This document shows, piece by piece, positions 11,281-26,100 of a stretch of DNA of 64,000 nucleotides. The translations under genes were made by a program, and so were the position numbers. The notes under the pieces were generated by a model that was not told the origin of the DNA, did not search any database, and saw only the letters and a list, made by a program, of their open reading frames with translations. Numbering within the stretch: position 1 is the first letter of the stretch; each line of letters begins with the position of its first letter. The stretch spans positions 248,001-312,000 of the forward strand of contig CAADRB010000057.1 of assembly GCA_900708905.1 (NCBI GenBank), given 5' to 3'. The DNA comes from Hymenolepis diminuta. Its lineage: Eukaryota; Platyhelminthes; Cestoda; Cyclophyllidea; Hymenolepididae.

Positions 11281-14200
11281 TAGGTCTTTCAATGTAGGGT
11301 AGCATTGTCCTCTGTTTAGAAAATTTTAACAAAATAATTAACTGTTAACATGGTACTTATTTGTGCTGCGTTACTTATAATTGTCAACGAAATTAGATCA
11401 GCAAACATGTTTAAATTAAGTTTTTGCATAAGAAAATGTTAAAATTGAAGAAAATTATTGAGTGGACTGCAGGTAAGAAGGGCTCTTTATAGACTTGAGT
11501 CGTTAATCTTGACGAGTGAAACGAAGCATTATCTGAATAAATGAGGTCATGCCAATGAATATTTTATTCATAGTAATATAAAAATATGTCTTTTAACCGT
11601 AAAAATAATCTGGCCTAAGGGACGGCAAAAACAGTTAAATTAGGATGAGGCTTAGTGATGAATATCGAAAATACTTCATCCGCCCTTGGGTATGCTTCAA
11701 AGTACAACAATAATCATTTAGTTTCTCGATATAGCGTCTTCAGAAAAATGTTGCGAGATAAAACCGGGGCCACCAGGTGGAGATCTACGCGGAGTAAGAA
11801 GGTAAAAGAATTAAAGATAAGGAGTAGCTAGCCGACGGATCTGGTTGTAGTGGTTTATCAGTAGGAGTTGGAGAGGAGAGACGAATAAATGTGCAGTCAT
11901 AGTCGACCCAAAGGTATGATTGTGTCTGGGCATAAAGTTGGCACAAAGGATTGAAAGAGATCAGAAACAATGGAGAATCCATCTCAGTAAATGCATGTTG
12001 ATTAAGCAGAAAAGGAGCGTGTTGTATCTGACCACTGCTTCCCTCTTCATAAGAGTCAAATAGACCTAAGTGTGCATGGCGGTAAGATCTTGTCGATCAA
12101 TAACGATTTTGGCAATTGACAACCAATCTCAAATACATAATCTCAGACATTCCAGAAGTAGTCAGTCATGAGAATTTCTACTCAAAACTGCTTACATGTT
12201 CAGAATAAATACATTCAAAGCCTTATGAAGAGTCATGAAATTAATAAGTATTAAGCATAATAGCCGGAGTAAGATGAAGAGAATTGTATATTGTCATCAA
12301 TTATTTGAGGTAGTTCTTTGAAATATATTAATTTTCCTTTTAAGGAATTTACTTGAGTGTATAACCATGTTAGAAGGGATGACACACCTGAATAGCATGC
12401 CAGCGCAGATTATACGATATCAATAATAATAACAAAACCTTCAAAGGATGTATTTATTAAGATATGGATATAATAATGCCATTTTACTTTTTCAAATCCT
12501 CCAACTTAGTATCCGAAGTGGTTATTAATATGATGGTTTTCTGAAAAGATGCAAATGACTCTCTTAAATTATTTGATCAATAAATTGAGATGATTATACT
12601 CAATCTAGGCGAAGGACGGTATTTTTAGTTCAACTCCAATTCACACAGGTCATTGTAGATTTCATTTATTTTCACCATGAACATGACTTAATTTTCAAAT
12701 GTATGGTGTAGGGGAGCTTGCATTTTATGAGATTTCTTAGAACAAAATGTGCTTACTTGCAAAAAACCTTCGTTTTTTTCGTCTTCTCTTTCTCTTAGTT
12801 TTCATTCATGATTTAGGAGGCCTCGAGAAATTTTAAGGAAACCAACTGATCTGGCAATTCTCCATTCTATTTTCTTTTCATATTTGGTCATTTTCGTATC
12901 TTTCTGACTTTTATTTTGTTTCCTTTTACTAAATTAATTCCTCTTCTTTCTCCAATTGTTTTATTCTAGATATCAAAGCCCTCATTTTTCTTCTTTTATA
13001 AACTAAGACTCTTTCTGCACCAATCTAATGCTAGAAGGCCCAGCTTCTGTCGTTATGATCAACTGATATTGAAGGACTACATTTGACTCTGACCTGAAGA
13101 GGGGGGGATCAGACAGAAGCGCAGTTTCTCAAGATGTTTATAAATGCAACTGCGATTATCTATGTGAATAAAGTCACTCTAATATTTTTAAAGTTTTAAG
13201 TCCAAAATACCACCTACTGATAACGGTTTTGCCTCGAACATCTGCCAAGATGCAGTAGCTGCCTGGGCCCATATATTGAAAAGGATGATAGGCAACTTAG
13301 AGACTACCTGCGAGAATTACTCCGCCCGAGACAACACATAAACTCTGCGGCTTTGAGTTTTGCTTGGCTGCGTCCTGTAAATTTTATAAATTATCAACAC
13401 TTGGGAAAGTTGTGCTTCTAAAATGTCTGATTGAGAGATAGCGGGGGAAATCTAATCAAAATAAGCCTTCGCTGAGAAACCTCTTATTGATAAAGCAAGT
13501 CAATGTTAAAGAACACACAGATCTATAAGAATGTGAATGATAAAATGTGGACCAAGGGTGTAAGGTACAGATGGAAGATTGTTGGTTTAGCTTACTCCAG
13601 ATATTTACAATGTTATTTATTAGTTCATTCCTGTCCAAACAATTTCCACATGATTTTTCTAGGCTAATGCACATTTAAACTACATCCCAGCCTTCAAAAT
13701 AACTTCTTGCGTGCTTGTAGTACGAAGAAATCAAGAATTTGAAGACATAGGAAGTCAAATTGTTCCCCAGTCCTATTTCTCTGGTAAAAATAATATCAAG
13801 GATACCAGAACAGTTGGGAAAGCTATATCACTTTCTTGATGAAAACATTGAGTTCATATACCAAATTTTCTTCTTGTGACATCAGTCGTATCCAATCGTC
13901 CCGGTCTCTGTGTGAAAATTAGTTACTGTTTCAATGTGCTCATATTGATCACTGGAGTGCTGCGTCTTATCGTTCCAGATCGCCAGTTGTTTAATAACAT
14001 CTGATATTTACAACAGTGTGTACTTATACTTTCTCAGTAAAGGAATTATTCTAGAGTGTCTGGTCTCTTAATGGGACTTGATCAGCCAACTCCTAGCAGC
14101 GAGAGGTAACGAAAAACATGAAAAACTTTGATTTCTGATATTAATTTTGTAGATTTTAATCTAACAATGATAATAGGGCGCTTTTGTTAACATTCAAGGA

Positions 14201-15604
14201 CCAAATTCAGCTATGTATTTTCATAAAAGAAAAATGCAATCGTTCTGACAAAATGAAAATTAAATCAACTGTAAGTAAAAGCGAGCCGGTAAAATAGTTT
14301 ATTACGTTTAAATCAAATTGCTATTTAGTTAGTGAGATAAGTTTGTTGGCATTATCCTCTTTTCTTGCGCGTTTAAGTTGTACAATTTTCTGGCTTCTTC
14401 GTTTTTTTGAAGGAACTAAGTCGTAAAGATTTGGACTAAAATTTAAAAAGAAAAAAAGAGTTTCATTATTATCTATCAAATGCACAAACGATTTGTTCAT
14501 TTAGATTTGAGTGACATTACTCTGATTTCCACTGCAAGCTCCAAAGAATATCAATTCTTTTCTTAATTTGTAAAGCTGCAAGCAAACAAAAAACGCTTAG
14601 CAAGTGCAGAGTAACTCCAAGGATTGCAAGGGGCCTGAAATTAAAGTCCCGCTATGAAGTTTCACATTCACTCTTGTGTAAGAATTGTAAATTTTGAAAA
14701 ACTTACATTAAATCTGCTATTCTCACATGGGGATCAACTATCCATTTGTTGCAAAAATTCCCAATCAATGCCATAATGTTTAATGCAGTACCGAGATTGA
14801 AGTATCGCATACTGGTTTTAAAAATCTGATAATGAGTTTCATTTTTCAGAGAATTAGCTATAAACATTCTTCTTATAATACACTGGACGTGAGACACCTG
14901 AAGGACTGTTTTTTTTCTCGCCATGCTATTTACGTTGAGAAAATGGCAAAGAATTTAATGTGAATGGATAGCACTGGATATCAAATGTATAACAACCAAA
15001 TTGATTTAAATTTTAATAGGCTAGGTTAAATTAAAGAATTTAGATTGAATGCGACTGATATTTGGTCAGTGGCAGCATAACTCAGATGAAAATTCTCTAG
15101 TAGAATTACTGTGAAAGTCAAAAAGTATTTTCTAAATTTGCTCATCTAAAATTTTATAAATCAACTATCATTTTCAGCAAAAAAACCCAAAAGAGTAAAT
15201 AGACTGGACATCGATCGGATCACAGGTGATATAGGGGAGAGGGTAGACAATGACCATTCATCTCAGGAAATTTAAACTATGACTAAATTAAAAACATCGA
15301 AGCAGACTTGAAATTTGGATGTCCGGTCAGTGTTGAATCAATTGTTGTGGAATAAATGCGAACTTGTGTAATGGAGTGCTGCCTAGTAAATTGTCTGCGC
15401 TCTATCGGAGCGAATGAATTAGAATCGATCCCCTAACAATGACACAATGGAGCGGACTTTGTTGTATAGGATAAAATAATAAAAATTCGAATCTCACATT
15501 GAATGGAATTAATAGAAAACCATACAATACGATCGTTCATAAATACGGTATTTCTCAGTTAACATCTCTGTCAAATTGATATGCGGCAATATGCTTGTCC
15601 GATC

Positions 15605-15905
15605 ATGCTATGACAGCAGATGGCAATCAGAACATGGCGATTAAAAATGATGATGATGATAAGGTCTCGACAACAGAATCCACAGTCGGTCCAGTTATGT
15701 GTGTGCGGGTTTTTACATAGATAGATAGATCATCACGCTGAAACATCGGTGACGAGACATGACTGACGTTAACAAAGAAATGTTATTTATTAATAAATTG
15801 GAGTGGCTTCCCGGTCACCTCCGTACTGATCTAGCGACGTGAGTGAGTCAATTTATTGCATCTACTCGATTGATATGACCTCCATCCACATAACGTTATA
15901 ACAGA
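15605..15905 (-). repeat. Dispersed repeat, copy 3, inverted (family R1)
   Basis: Read on the minus strand this segment reproduces the block order of 4888-5208, including CCAATTTATTAAT, ACATTTCTTTGTT and ACGTCAGTCATGTCTCGT. Short TATC and ATC microsatellite expansions (plus-strand GATA at ~15718 and GAT at ~15645) sit inside it and account for part of the divergence from copy 1. Confidence 0.75.
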
Positions 15906-17071
15906 GTATCTGGACCTTTTCACCGGAACAGTCATTAATTGTATTACCCTATAAATAGTCATCTTAAAAAGTTATTGAAGAAGTTCGGGGTAATTGCAAC
16001 TGTCTCGTCTTCTTCTCTCTCTTATTCTGAGTGAACTGCAGCCAAACGATATCCAGTGGGTGGAAATATCAATGTAGCAGAACTAGATATCTAGGCATTG
16101 CTCCAGCACATAAGAGTATTACTATACAATATTGGTCGCTGAGCAGTGACAAAAATGATCCCATTTACATTTTAATATGAAGTAAATTGTAAATAAAACG
16201 GTACCATAAATTTAAATTATCGTGAAAAAAACAGAAAAAATGTACAGAAACTGGAGCAATGAATAGTATCATTTAAGTTGCCCAGTTTCATACAAGACAT
16301 TTGTTGACTATAAGACAAGTTGAATTATCGTAAATGTGTAAATTATTATAAATTGCAGTTTCCTTCGAAGTCAATTCAGAATGGACAAACACGAAAAAAC
16401 GTCAAGTGTGTTTAAAAGGTTAAAGAAATCTTATGGTAATTCATCTTGAAATATTGCTTGAATGGGTCAAACTCCATGTTTGATCTGCATAGAGTGATTT
16501 GAATAAGTGTGAATATAGGGCTCTTCCTAAATCTCCAGTCTTCTATTTAGTAAGCAGACTGGATGAAGTTAAAGAAGGTTTTTAAAAACACAATTTTGTT
16601 TATTTAATACAATTACCAAATTTTAAGCATTTAATTTATAAATTGCTATAGTAAAAAATATCTCACAAGAATATGTATATATATCAAATTAAAAGCGACA
16701 CATGTTCCAATCATAAACTAGCTCCTATTTCCAAATACTTTGAAATTGCTACAACCATTTCATTGAATAAAGATCTTTAACCATTTGAATTAAAAATTGA
16801 ACTTATGACCATCTATATGAACTTCGAGAGATTAAATTAAAAAGTGATGATTGTTGCAAAATTAAAAACTTAACAAATAATAAAATCGTGAGTCTAAAGC
16901 TCATTATCTAAATTTTATAAAGGCTAATGTAATCATGTGAGATATTTATAATGAAAATTTCATAAGGTGACATTTGCTTTGTTTTTATCAATTGCCGTTA
17001 AGGCGCCGACTTCGTACAAGTTTATCAGCTGAAAATTGTGAATGATAGTGGTTGATATATGAACTGATTTA

Positions 17072-20000
17072 ATGCGTCTCCATCAAGTTATTACGGGGTC
17101 TCGGAATAAGGGGCGTAATTGTCTTGCGTGTATTAACTTTCTGAAGTCATTCTATTTGGTAAGCTGGTTCTAATAAATGTTTTTGCTTATATTAATTGTA
17201 TTAATACTTTACAATCTTTACCTTAAGGCGTATCTTTATAAGCAAATTCTTTTGCTCGTGATGTGGGACTAAATTTGACATTGAATATATATTATATTTG
17301 GTATTTTCTCCATATGTATACTTACCTTTAGTTCCTAATCTGATTTATGCTCGACATAATTTTTATAATGATAGTTAGTAATATATCTTTAGCATGAAAT
17401 ACATTTAATTTTCTTCTTTCCTTTAGGTTTATGGATGTGGCCGCAATCTCGTTATTCTGGATAAAGATCTTTTTCAGGTTCAAGTGATTGTCGATGCTAC
17501 TGGAGCCGATTCCAATGAAATTGTCTGCATATCTTGTGAGGATCTAAGTGGATTAGTAAGTATTCTTTTTAATTCTTTCATCTCACTTTAGATATCAGTC
17601 TCGAATGGCACAAGTGTCACAATTTTTGAACCCGTTCGTTCCAAAATTTCCTGGAGAGAGCTCTGCAAATTTTCTCCTGGGGGTTCCATCTCTGCTCTGA
17701 GTTGGTTCCCACATTCCTCCAAGTGTCAGTCACCTCTTCTGGCTATTGGATTTTCTTTAAATACAACTGATCATCGTATTTCGGGTTTACGTGTCAACTG
17801 GCCTATTAGTGGCTCTTCCGATATTTGCCAGCGACTTTGGATGTTCGGAAACCCAGGTACTTTAATGATTTATTCGATAGAACTTAACTGTTATGATATT
17901 TTTTTATCGTAATGTTTCATCTATTTTAAAGAACCGGTTAATTATCTTAGCGTTTCTCCTGATGGTCGCTTTATCGCTACATTAGCTTCGTTGTCAAGTG
18001 AACTGAGAATTTGGTGTCAGACTGTCAGGTTTTCATCAAGTGGTCAAACTGATGAAAATTGTCAATCGAACTGGCTTTCTTGCCTTCTAAGACATCCGGA
18101 AAATGTTGTTTCATTTTCTTGGAGATCTATGCCTCGATATCTCCCACCGTATGTACCTCTATTTCTTTTATATGGATAAACCAAATTTCATTTGATAAAT
18201 TGCATTTTCATTTACTCTCTAGAAGTACAGAAACTAATTGGGGAAATATTTGCAAAATTAATGCAATAATTCATTTGCCTTGGAGGGAAAAAAATTTTTT
18301 TATTCGTACACATGATTAATATACCATTTTATTTCTCTCCTCATTGGGTTAGTAATAGTGATCTTAACTCAATAATCACTGTGTCACTACCTGTAGATTG
18401 TACATAAATAAACAAACGTTAGATTTTGGTTTTTGTAACAGGTTTCTAGGTAAGGTTTCGTTCTCTTAATACTCAGTGTTAATACTGGAAAATCTCTAGA
18501 CGATTGCTCTTTTATCTATCAGATATCATTATTAAAAGGTAAAATTTGCTTAAGTTTGTCGAAAATGCAGCCTAAACGAAGTGAGAACCCAAACTTCTAA
18601 GTTGTGTCTTCGTTTGAATTTTATCATATTACTAATCTCCAAAACGTTAGAAGTGTTTTCAGAAGACATTTTGAGCAGAGAGAAGATTTATAAATCCTAA
18701 TTGTGAAACTCAAAGCGAGGTATATCATTTCAGTACCTGAATTTTCACTGATGAGTTGCTATCTCGCAATCTCGGACTTTTGTGGTGTGTTTACGCTACG
18801 TCATCGGTCAAAGTCATACTGATTATTTCACAGCTTGAATGTGTCATAGCTACATTCACTGATAATGCGGGCGCATTGATTTTTTCTTTTTTTTTTCGAA
18901 CGCAGAGGATGGTTGCCCAATGCGTTGCTGACGTCCTGCACGGATGGGGTTGCTCGAGTTTGGTTTGAGGATGCCCTAGGAACACATCGAAGTTTTCCAA
19001 TTCGTGATAACCGTTCACCTGATAGAGAAATATCAGATAATAAGGTATGTCATGTTGTCAATATGATCATAAATTCACATACCACGTGTGTTTATACTTA
19101 AAAGCTTTCAATCTAATTGAAACATTAACTCAGTTACCGCTGAGTCCCTAACACAATTTTACTATGTATGTTGGCGAGTTGTATGCGTGCTGGAGTGTTG
19201 TATTTGTAATTATTTTGACGTTGTGGTAATTCTTGATCGCTCACTGCTAACGTTTTATTGCTTGTACGAACTCATTTGGCTTTGTTTAGATGTACGGTAA
19301 ATTGAAGCCAAATTGAATAGGATTCGAAATCAGGTTAGATCTTACTGATTTATGTTATTGAAATTTCTTAATCTATCATGTTATTGTCGATAGTCTTCTT
19401 GGACGGAGTCAATTAATATTCAGACAGCATGAATTAGAAATCAAACGGGTACTTCAAACACAATTTAGATTGCTACAATTCTAATTAGTCTCCTTTTTCC
19501 GCATTACTAAACTTTATTTGTTACGAGGTAATTAGATTAGTATTTACAAATCCACTCAATTGTGGCTTTTGAAGATTATGAGCAAATCCTTGTCAATTTG
19601 GTTCAGCTCAGTTTCTCCAACTGTTTCAACCAATATATTGATATTTTTCATTTTTCTAAGCCTTAGGAGTATTATTTTCAATAGACTCAATGCAATATCA
19701 TCGTATTATCAAAGCAGATTCTCCTTAAGATTCAAATATTCTGTGGTAGTAGTGGTACTGTCACTCGCCGAATATGCGACAATATAGTTGTAATCCCTAC
19801 CATTTGGTGGGAATAAAAAAATAGCAAATTGTTTTAAAGTGAAGCCTTTTGAAGGGTGTAATCAATTGGAGTCTCCCGCCAATGTTGATCTGACCTCCAA
19901 GGTCATTACCGGTCAATTTAGAGGGTTCTGTGACACATTGCTCTTTAAAACAAATAATTGAGCATTATTTTACTAAATTTTACTTTGTTTTAATTTTTAT

Positions 20001-20103
20001 ATATAATTTTGTCTTAATAGGCCGCTAAAAACTCGCATGAAAAGGGTCCGTTGCCTCCTGTTCTTTTCGAGCATCCTGTCTTGGGTTTCTACTTCCGTCT
20101 CTG
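17072..20103 (+). other. DmX-like exons 1-6: N-terminal WD propeller
   Basis: Exons 17072-17158, 17427-17555, 17592-17856, 17932-18148, 18906-19044 and 20021-20103 encode roughly residues 1-307. Exon 1 is only 29 codons and is separated from exon 2 by 268 nt; its MRLHQVITG start and phase-0 join to VYGCGRNLVIL reproduce the family N-terminus. IFEPV, VNYLSVSPDG and LLTSCTDGVARVW mark successive WD blades. Intron 2 is 36 nt. The introns after exons 4, 5 and 6 are ~0.75-1.5 kb and hold no recognised element. Confidence 0.85.
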
Positions 20104-23100
20104 GTAAGTCCCTTATTCACTTTTGACGACAATTTTTTATATTTTCAAAGTCTCATCAGGCCACATGCGGTTCTATTGTATTGTAGAGGTACTTTAAATG
20201 TATCGTGACATTTTATTTTGGAAAGATCGCTTAAGGTGGAGAATTGTTATATTGGAGATATTTATTGTGCTGTTCATCGAGTGACAACAGGAAAAGTATT
20301 TAATATAGCAGATATCATCGAACAACCGTGATAGTTGCAAATGAGCCACTTTCCTCTTACGATGCAACGTCCCCGTTGCATAGGATAGATTTTAAGTATT
20401 CTGAGACGAACATTTTTTTCTTGTATTCTATCGAAGTTAGAAAACTGTTCAAGATAAAATGCTTCCATGATCACCTTTTCAGTTACTTCTAGTAACAAAC
20501 GTTGTCCTTTTCACAGCCGCATAAGGTAAAGTGAGGTCCAACCAGTTCTTAACGGGGCAGCGTTTAAAATAATTTGCTCACGAGGCAACAACTTATTAAC
20601 AAGTTAATAAAATTATGGTGGATTGCATGTAGGCCTAAAACAAACCCTGTGATTAAAAGCCATATACTCATTGATATGATGAAACGTTTGGGTTAGTTTT
20701 AACGATGAGGGAAATCAAGAGTCGAACACATGAATAAAGTATGAATTGTAATAAACTCTTATTTGAAATTAATGAATTTTTTTAATCTTTTGTTATGTAC
20801 TGGAAGTGCTTTGTGGAAAATGGTTAAATCTTCTGATTTCAACATTCCTCATTAGACCGAAGACGAGTAAAAGGAAAGAAAGAATCCAACGACTTCACCC
20901 AGCTAATCTGATATAGAACCTTTCTGGACTGGACCAGTCTGAATTGTGGCATTTAGTTGTGCAGCTAACATATTGAGTAGCAGTATGTACGTAGGGTAAA
21001 TGTATAGTGGAATAATATCTGTCATTAACATGAAATTACATTTAACATATAAGTGCAGGGAAGTCAGACGAGCAAATCACTACATTTTTTGGCTCTATTG
21101 TTCCTGTTACTACATTTAATTCCAAATGGTTCTCTAATTTTGGGCTGTCAAATTGAAAAAAAAAATGCATTAATAAATAGGAATAGCAGCTAATAAGAAT
21201 AAGATGAAAGTGTTTAGCTCTTAGAAATGTCATATCCCCTTCGAAAACCCATTCTTCTTAGTCACTGTAACGATTATTGATTATTCCACTAATGTGGCGT
21301 ATTCTTACCAATTATTTTCAATCATCGATAACACTGTTTGAAAAGTTGATTGACTCTGTTCGCTCTGCCAATTCGATTGTTATCCCTTTTAGCACTCCCT
21401 GCTTTTAACTCACCCCTAATTCACGAGAACTTGAGGGAAAAAACTTAAACTTCACTATCGTGTCAATCTGTTTCGGTATAAACTGAACCATGATCCGAGA
21501 GACAAACAGATAAAAGAAAGGCTTTGTATATCATAAATAGGACATCTTAAAACTGAGGAATGACATCGATTTTTGAAAGTATGGATTTTCGTATTTATCC
21601 CATTTCTAGAATTTTGATTTTCTCTAATTAATGAATTTCTTTTGCAGGTCGTCCATTCCACATAATCATGTGAATAACCTCTCTATGCCGGAATGTTTTC
21701 CATCTGACAATCCAGTCCTTCCGCCTCTTGATTCCTTAGAAAGCGGCAAGTTCCTTGTGGCCACATCAATAAACATTAGGAATGATCTCAGCGTTGTTTT
21801 CAACTCCAAGCCTGCCGGTAATCCACTAGAGTAAGTTCTTTCAGTCATCTTTATATTCATCTCAAATAAGTAGTATATTCATGCTGATTTTTGCCTCTCA
21901 TTTTAGTAATAGTCTCTACATTCTCCAATGGATGAACAATAAAACCAAGGATTTTGAACTCAAACTCAACCGATTTCTTCGGCGGATAATTTCCTTGGTT
22001 GCATCTGTTTCGATCGGAGACTCTGTCACTGAACACACAGTGGACAGACTTAGATCAATTGTTGGAATTTTCGATCAGATGCTTTTGAAATGCCTCAGCA
22101 AATGGCAGAAATCCCAGGACACTCTTCTGATGCTTCATCCTTCTGATGGGAGTCTTTGTATTTGGTAAGCCAGCATTCAAAATTGGTTTACTCACTCTAA
22201 AAAGATCTTTTAATATTTCAAGAATTGGTTGAAAAAAATAGCATTTGTTATTAAGTCTATTTTATGAAGCTGGTCAGCAAAGGTTCTAATTTGTGGAGTA
22301 GACTTAAGGCTCTTCTTAATATTAGGAGAAATCTGGTCTTTGTTTTATGCTCTCGCAGAGCCGTGACACATGAAGAATCAGTTCAGCGAATTCCTCTAGG
22401 ACTTCAAGCAGCCAAACTACAACGAAGACTTCGTCTTTAGGCTGCTATGAGAAGTCTACCAATTTTTTCTTACCATAAAGCATTCGAATGTCATCCTCAA
22501 CATTGAAATCAAGTCTGATTCGCATTTCTTCATAAGGTCTTTCGAAAAAGCAGCATATACTCTTCGGAACTGAGAAGAGACAAAATAATTATTCCGAAGC
22601 CCATGGACCAAATCTCCCTACCCCTTTCTCAAACTATCTCTTCTCTGCTATGGCTATGCATCCGCTTGTCCGATGTGTATTGTCTTTAATAATGAACACA
22701 TATATGTTTATTATATTATTATATTTATTAATCTACGAAACTGTCAATGTTACATTGAATAAAGGGAAATAATTGTGAAATCGGCAGCTTTTGAACCAGA
22801 ATCACAGAGATCTCTTTTGACATTGATTTAGTCAAAGGCATCATCATCTTTGAAAACTCGCCAGGGATTTGGAAATTTTTCTTTTGTATTTGTGAAAATG
22901 TTTCTCTGAGGGATCTTTTACCTGGAACTATAACATTCATCCTACTTCTGCATTGGATGAATTATGACCTATGCTTTCAATGTCCAAGTCTGACTCAATT
23001 ATCTCACTTCCATTGTAGGGTTGTGAATGGACTGGACAGCTGTACTCTGAATGGATCAATTTTCTCTTCAAACGCGCACAAGATTTGCGACGGCAGTGTT

Positions 23101-26100
23101 CAGTCCAGAGGTGGACACTCCAATCGAGTGAAGAAGAATGTCCAGTTGGATCTGACTCAACATCAACGCGTCTGCCAGGCCACGTGCACTCTGCGGTCAC
23201 TCCTTCCCGACACAGGCTCGACTTATGTGACCTCTCTCACCAAGCATGACCCCATTCTCTTCACTCGAGTCTATGAAAGTGGATTTGAGGCGAATGATCA
23301 ACTGCATCTGCTCTTGGTGGAGTGCATTCTGCTGCGCTCTAAGCTGGCTCTTGCAATTGGGTCAAATCGTGGGGGGAACTTACGCAGTCAGCTCATTGGT
23401 GAAATCAGACTTGTAAGTTCTGTGCATGTACATTATTGATCGTAGCTTTTATAGTACTTTGCTTTATCAAAAAATGCAAGCCTTAAAATAGAACTCAGGA
23501 AGTATACTAATCGTTTGCCTATTGATTTATCTATTCGCTTGGGTTGGGGCGATCAGTAACTATGCTTGCTAAAGTAGATATTCCTTAGCGCACATCCAAT
23601 GATTGAAAGATTCTGCTGGTAATTGAAAATTGCCTATTTTTAAAGTCAAAAATTTAATCGTAAGTTAGTTAGTCACTCCTAACATGAAGTTTTATTTGAA
23701 ATTAGAGTAATGCATAAGCGTTCTTAAACACCACCAGACTCCCTTATAGAACTTGTAGTCTTGAGTTTTGTATGGTGGTTCTTGGTGGTGTTTATGTCGG
23801 TCTGTGCATATACTTCTATATTGATTCATCATCACCTTTCCTTAATAACTTAGTTTTTGAAATATCTAGTGTGTAGATAACTTGCCACGTTTCTGATATT
23901 TTAACGTTTGCAGATCTTTAAATAGAAACACTTTCAGTAATGTGTTACATAGTTAAAAGTTATTCATTAATTTTTCATTTTGGTTATCATTTATTTGATT
24001 ATAAAATAATCTGACTGTTAATACTTCTTATGTACCTTCGATGAGTACCATTCATGACTCCCGTTTAATCTGTAAATTGGTGTTTAGTCCTATTTCATGC
24101 CTCTTTACATGACTGTATCATGTGAAACTTGATTCTGTCCAATACATTCGTCGTAGCCCTATTCATTGTTTTCTGTTGTCCATACGAGCCTCCATACGTT
24201 CTGCTTGTGTAGCATATTTAACGCACTAAAATATGTTTTAAGGATTGAATTCGCGGCATCATACAGTATTGTTTATTATATCCCAAATCTGTTGAAGAAA
24301 GTCATCTGTGCGGAAAAGGGATCCTAGTCTATTTGAGTAGGTCACATTATTGCACGCCACTGTTACTCCTTTTTGACATTTGCGGTTGTGGATCTATGGG
24401 TAACCTAGATTTAGCTGATGTTTGAAAAACATTAATTAATTGAATGGAAAGAGTATTAATTTTAATTATTATTGTTATTTGTTTTAATAATAATAATTAT
24501 TAATTTTTTACTCAATTAAAGTAACAACACTGACGTTAACCAAAATACCTAGAAGTAAATTATTCTTTATTTTTCTCAGCCAGTTTTCAAGTTTCCATGT
24601 TTTACAGAGCTCATGCTCCTATCATTTTTCCCAATCAATAATGTACATATACTGACAGATGGATGAAGGTACTTTGTCTGTTCCTAAAAAGGTACATAAA
24701 CAGACGTTTGAAGTAGGTTTCAATGTCCAGAGATGTGTATAAGAGGTACAGAGATATGATTCAAAGGAAAAATATTTTGTTTTAAACCATTTTCATTGGG
24801 ATTAGACTCGAAAATCTTATTTATAATTGGGATGCAGGTCAGAGACATATTGTGACACCAATTAATCGAAGGGGAACTCGGTTAAACAGGAATCCATATG
24901 TAAAGAGAATTTAGTTCGCATTTTGTAAAGGGCTGGTGTGAAATTTAAAATAATGTTTATCAACGTTATCAACTTCTAGGTCTTTAGCTTGCTGAGACAA
25001 ATTTTGAAAGACGCCCGCAATTGAGATCTAAATCAATAAACTTTAGTGGAAATGGTTTTAATATCTCAATAATATTCCGCATATTTAATGTGGATTTAGT
25101 AGATTTCTTTTTCTACTTTTTTCTGTTTTAGATCCAATTGGATTGTATGTCGACGCCGAATCCTTGCGGCCAGCTAATGCTGAGTATGTACGCTGTGGGA
25201 ATTGGCGATTCTCGCGGTTCTATTAAGCATCAGTCAGTTGGTTGCAATGCACTCATACAAAACTCTGGTTCTTTCAACGTCACCTCAACTACCTCTGAGG
25301 CCGTGCGCCAAGCCAACGGACACAGCGAACCTGTGATACTTTTACTTCACCACCCTCTCCTCCCCCTTGTGCTTATTCTCTCCCCCTCCGAGTTCAGTCT
25401 CTGGCACGTACCTCTGTGCTCGCCTAGTCCTCTCTCTGCCTACTTCTCTCCGCCATTGAGAAAATTTGGTCGATTCATCGATCATGATAAAACAGAACTT
25501 CTTAGATCAGCTGCATTCTTTCCCTGCACTATCACACCTCCAATCTTTCCTACGTCCAATGCTAAGATGCTTCAGCTCCCTCTTAGCGTCATTGTCGTTG
25601 AATCAAGCTCAGACGTTAGACTCTTCTGTGTTGATGCAACAGGCGTTGTCAGGCCGTTGGACAAGTTGCCAGAAGCTGTCTCTTTGGGAACCAAAACGAC
25701 GTCGCTACTCTTTGTTATTCAGGCACCGAGTTTCTTGATCGGTTCGACGTCTTCCACCTTCCTGGTCATACGAGCGCTCTCCGTCAAACAAACGAATGGG
25801 GTCAGTCGTCAATTTTCCGAAAATTCCTTTTATTCTCATTTGCCTCCACATGTAATATCCGCTCATTCTCTTTTTTTAGCTAACAATTTGTCGAATTGAG
25901 GTATGGCGAGTTGACTTGAATCCCGATGGACTAATAAGTGGGAAACTAAATGGTATTGAAAATCTTTTAATTCGCCAAAGTTCCAATATATCAACTGTGG
26001 GTTCAATTATCAAGGTCTGCACCTCTTATCTCAAAACATTTAAATTTGGCTGATATCTCACGAAAAGTTTTTTTTTTCTAATTTTAGGTGAGTGATGAAA

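Larger units (their letters stand above)
9683..17071. other. 7.4-kb intergenic region
   Basis: No intact gene was found. Contents that can be named are a frameshifted orphan ORF (10761-11280), a GC-richer island at ~13200-13350, simple (GAT)n and (GATA)n tracts near 15645 and 15718, and an inverted copy of repeat family R1 (15605-15905). The rest is AT-rich sequence with scattered stops in all frames. Confidence 0.6.

Noticed and set aside
22728..23200. Minus-strand open frames around DmX-like exon 9
   Set aside because: The plus strand carries an in-frame exon with matching phases on both sides; the minus frames are shadows.
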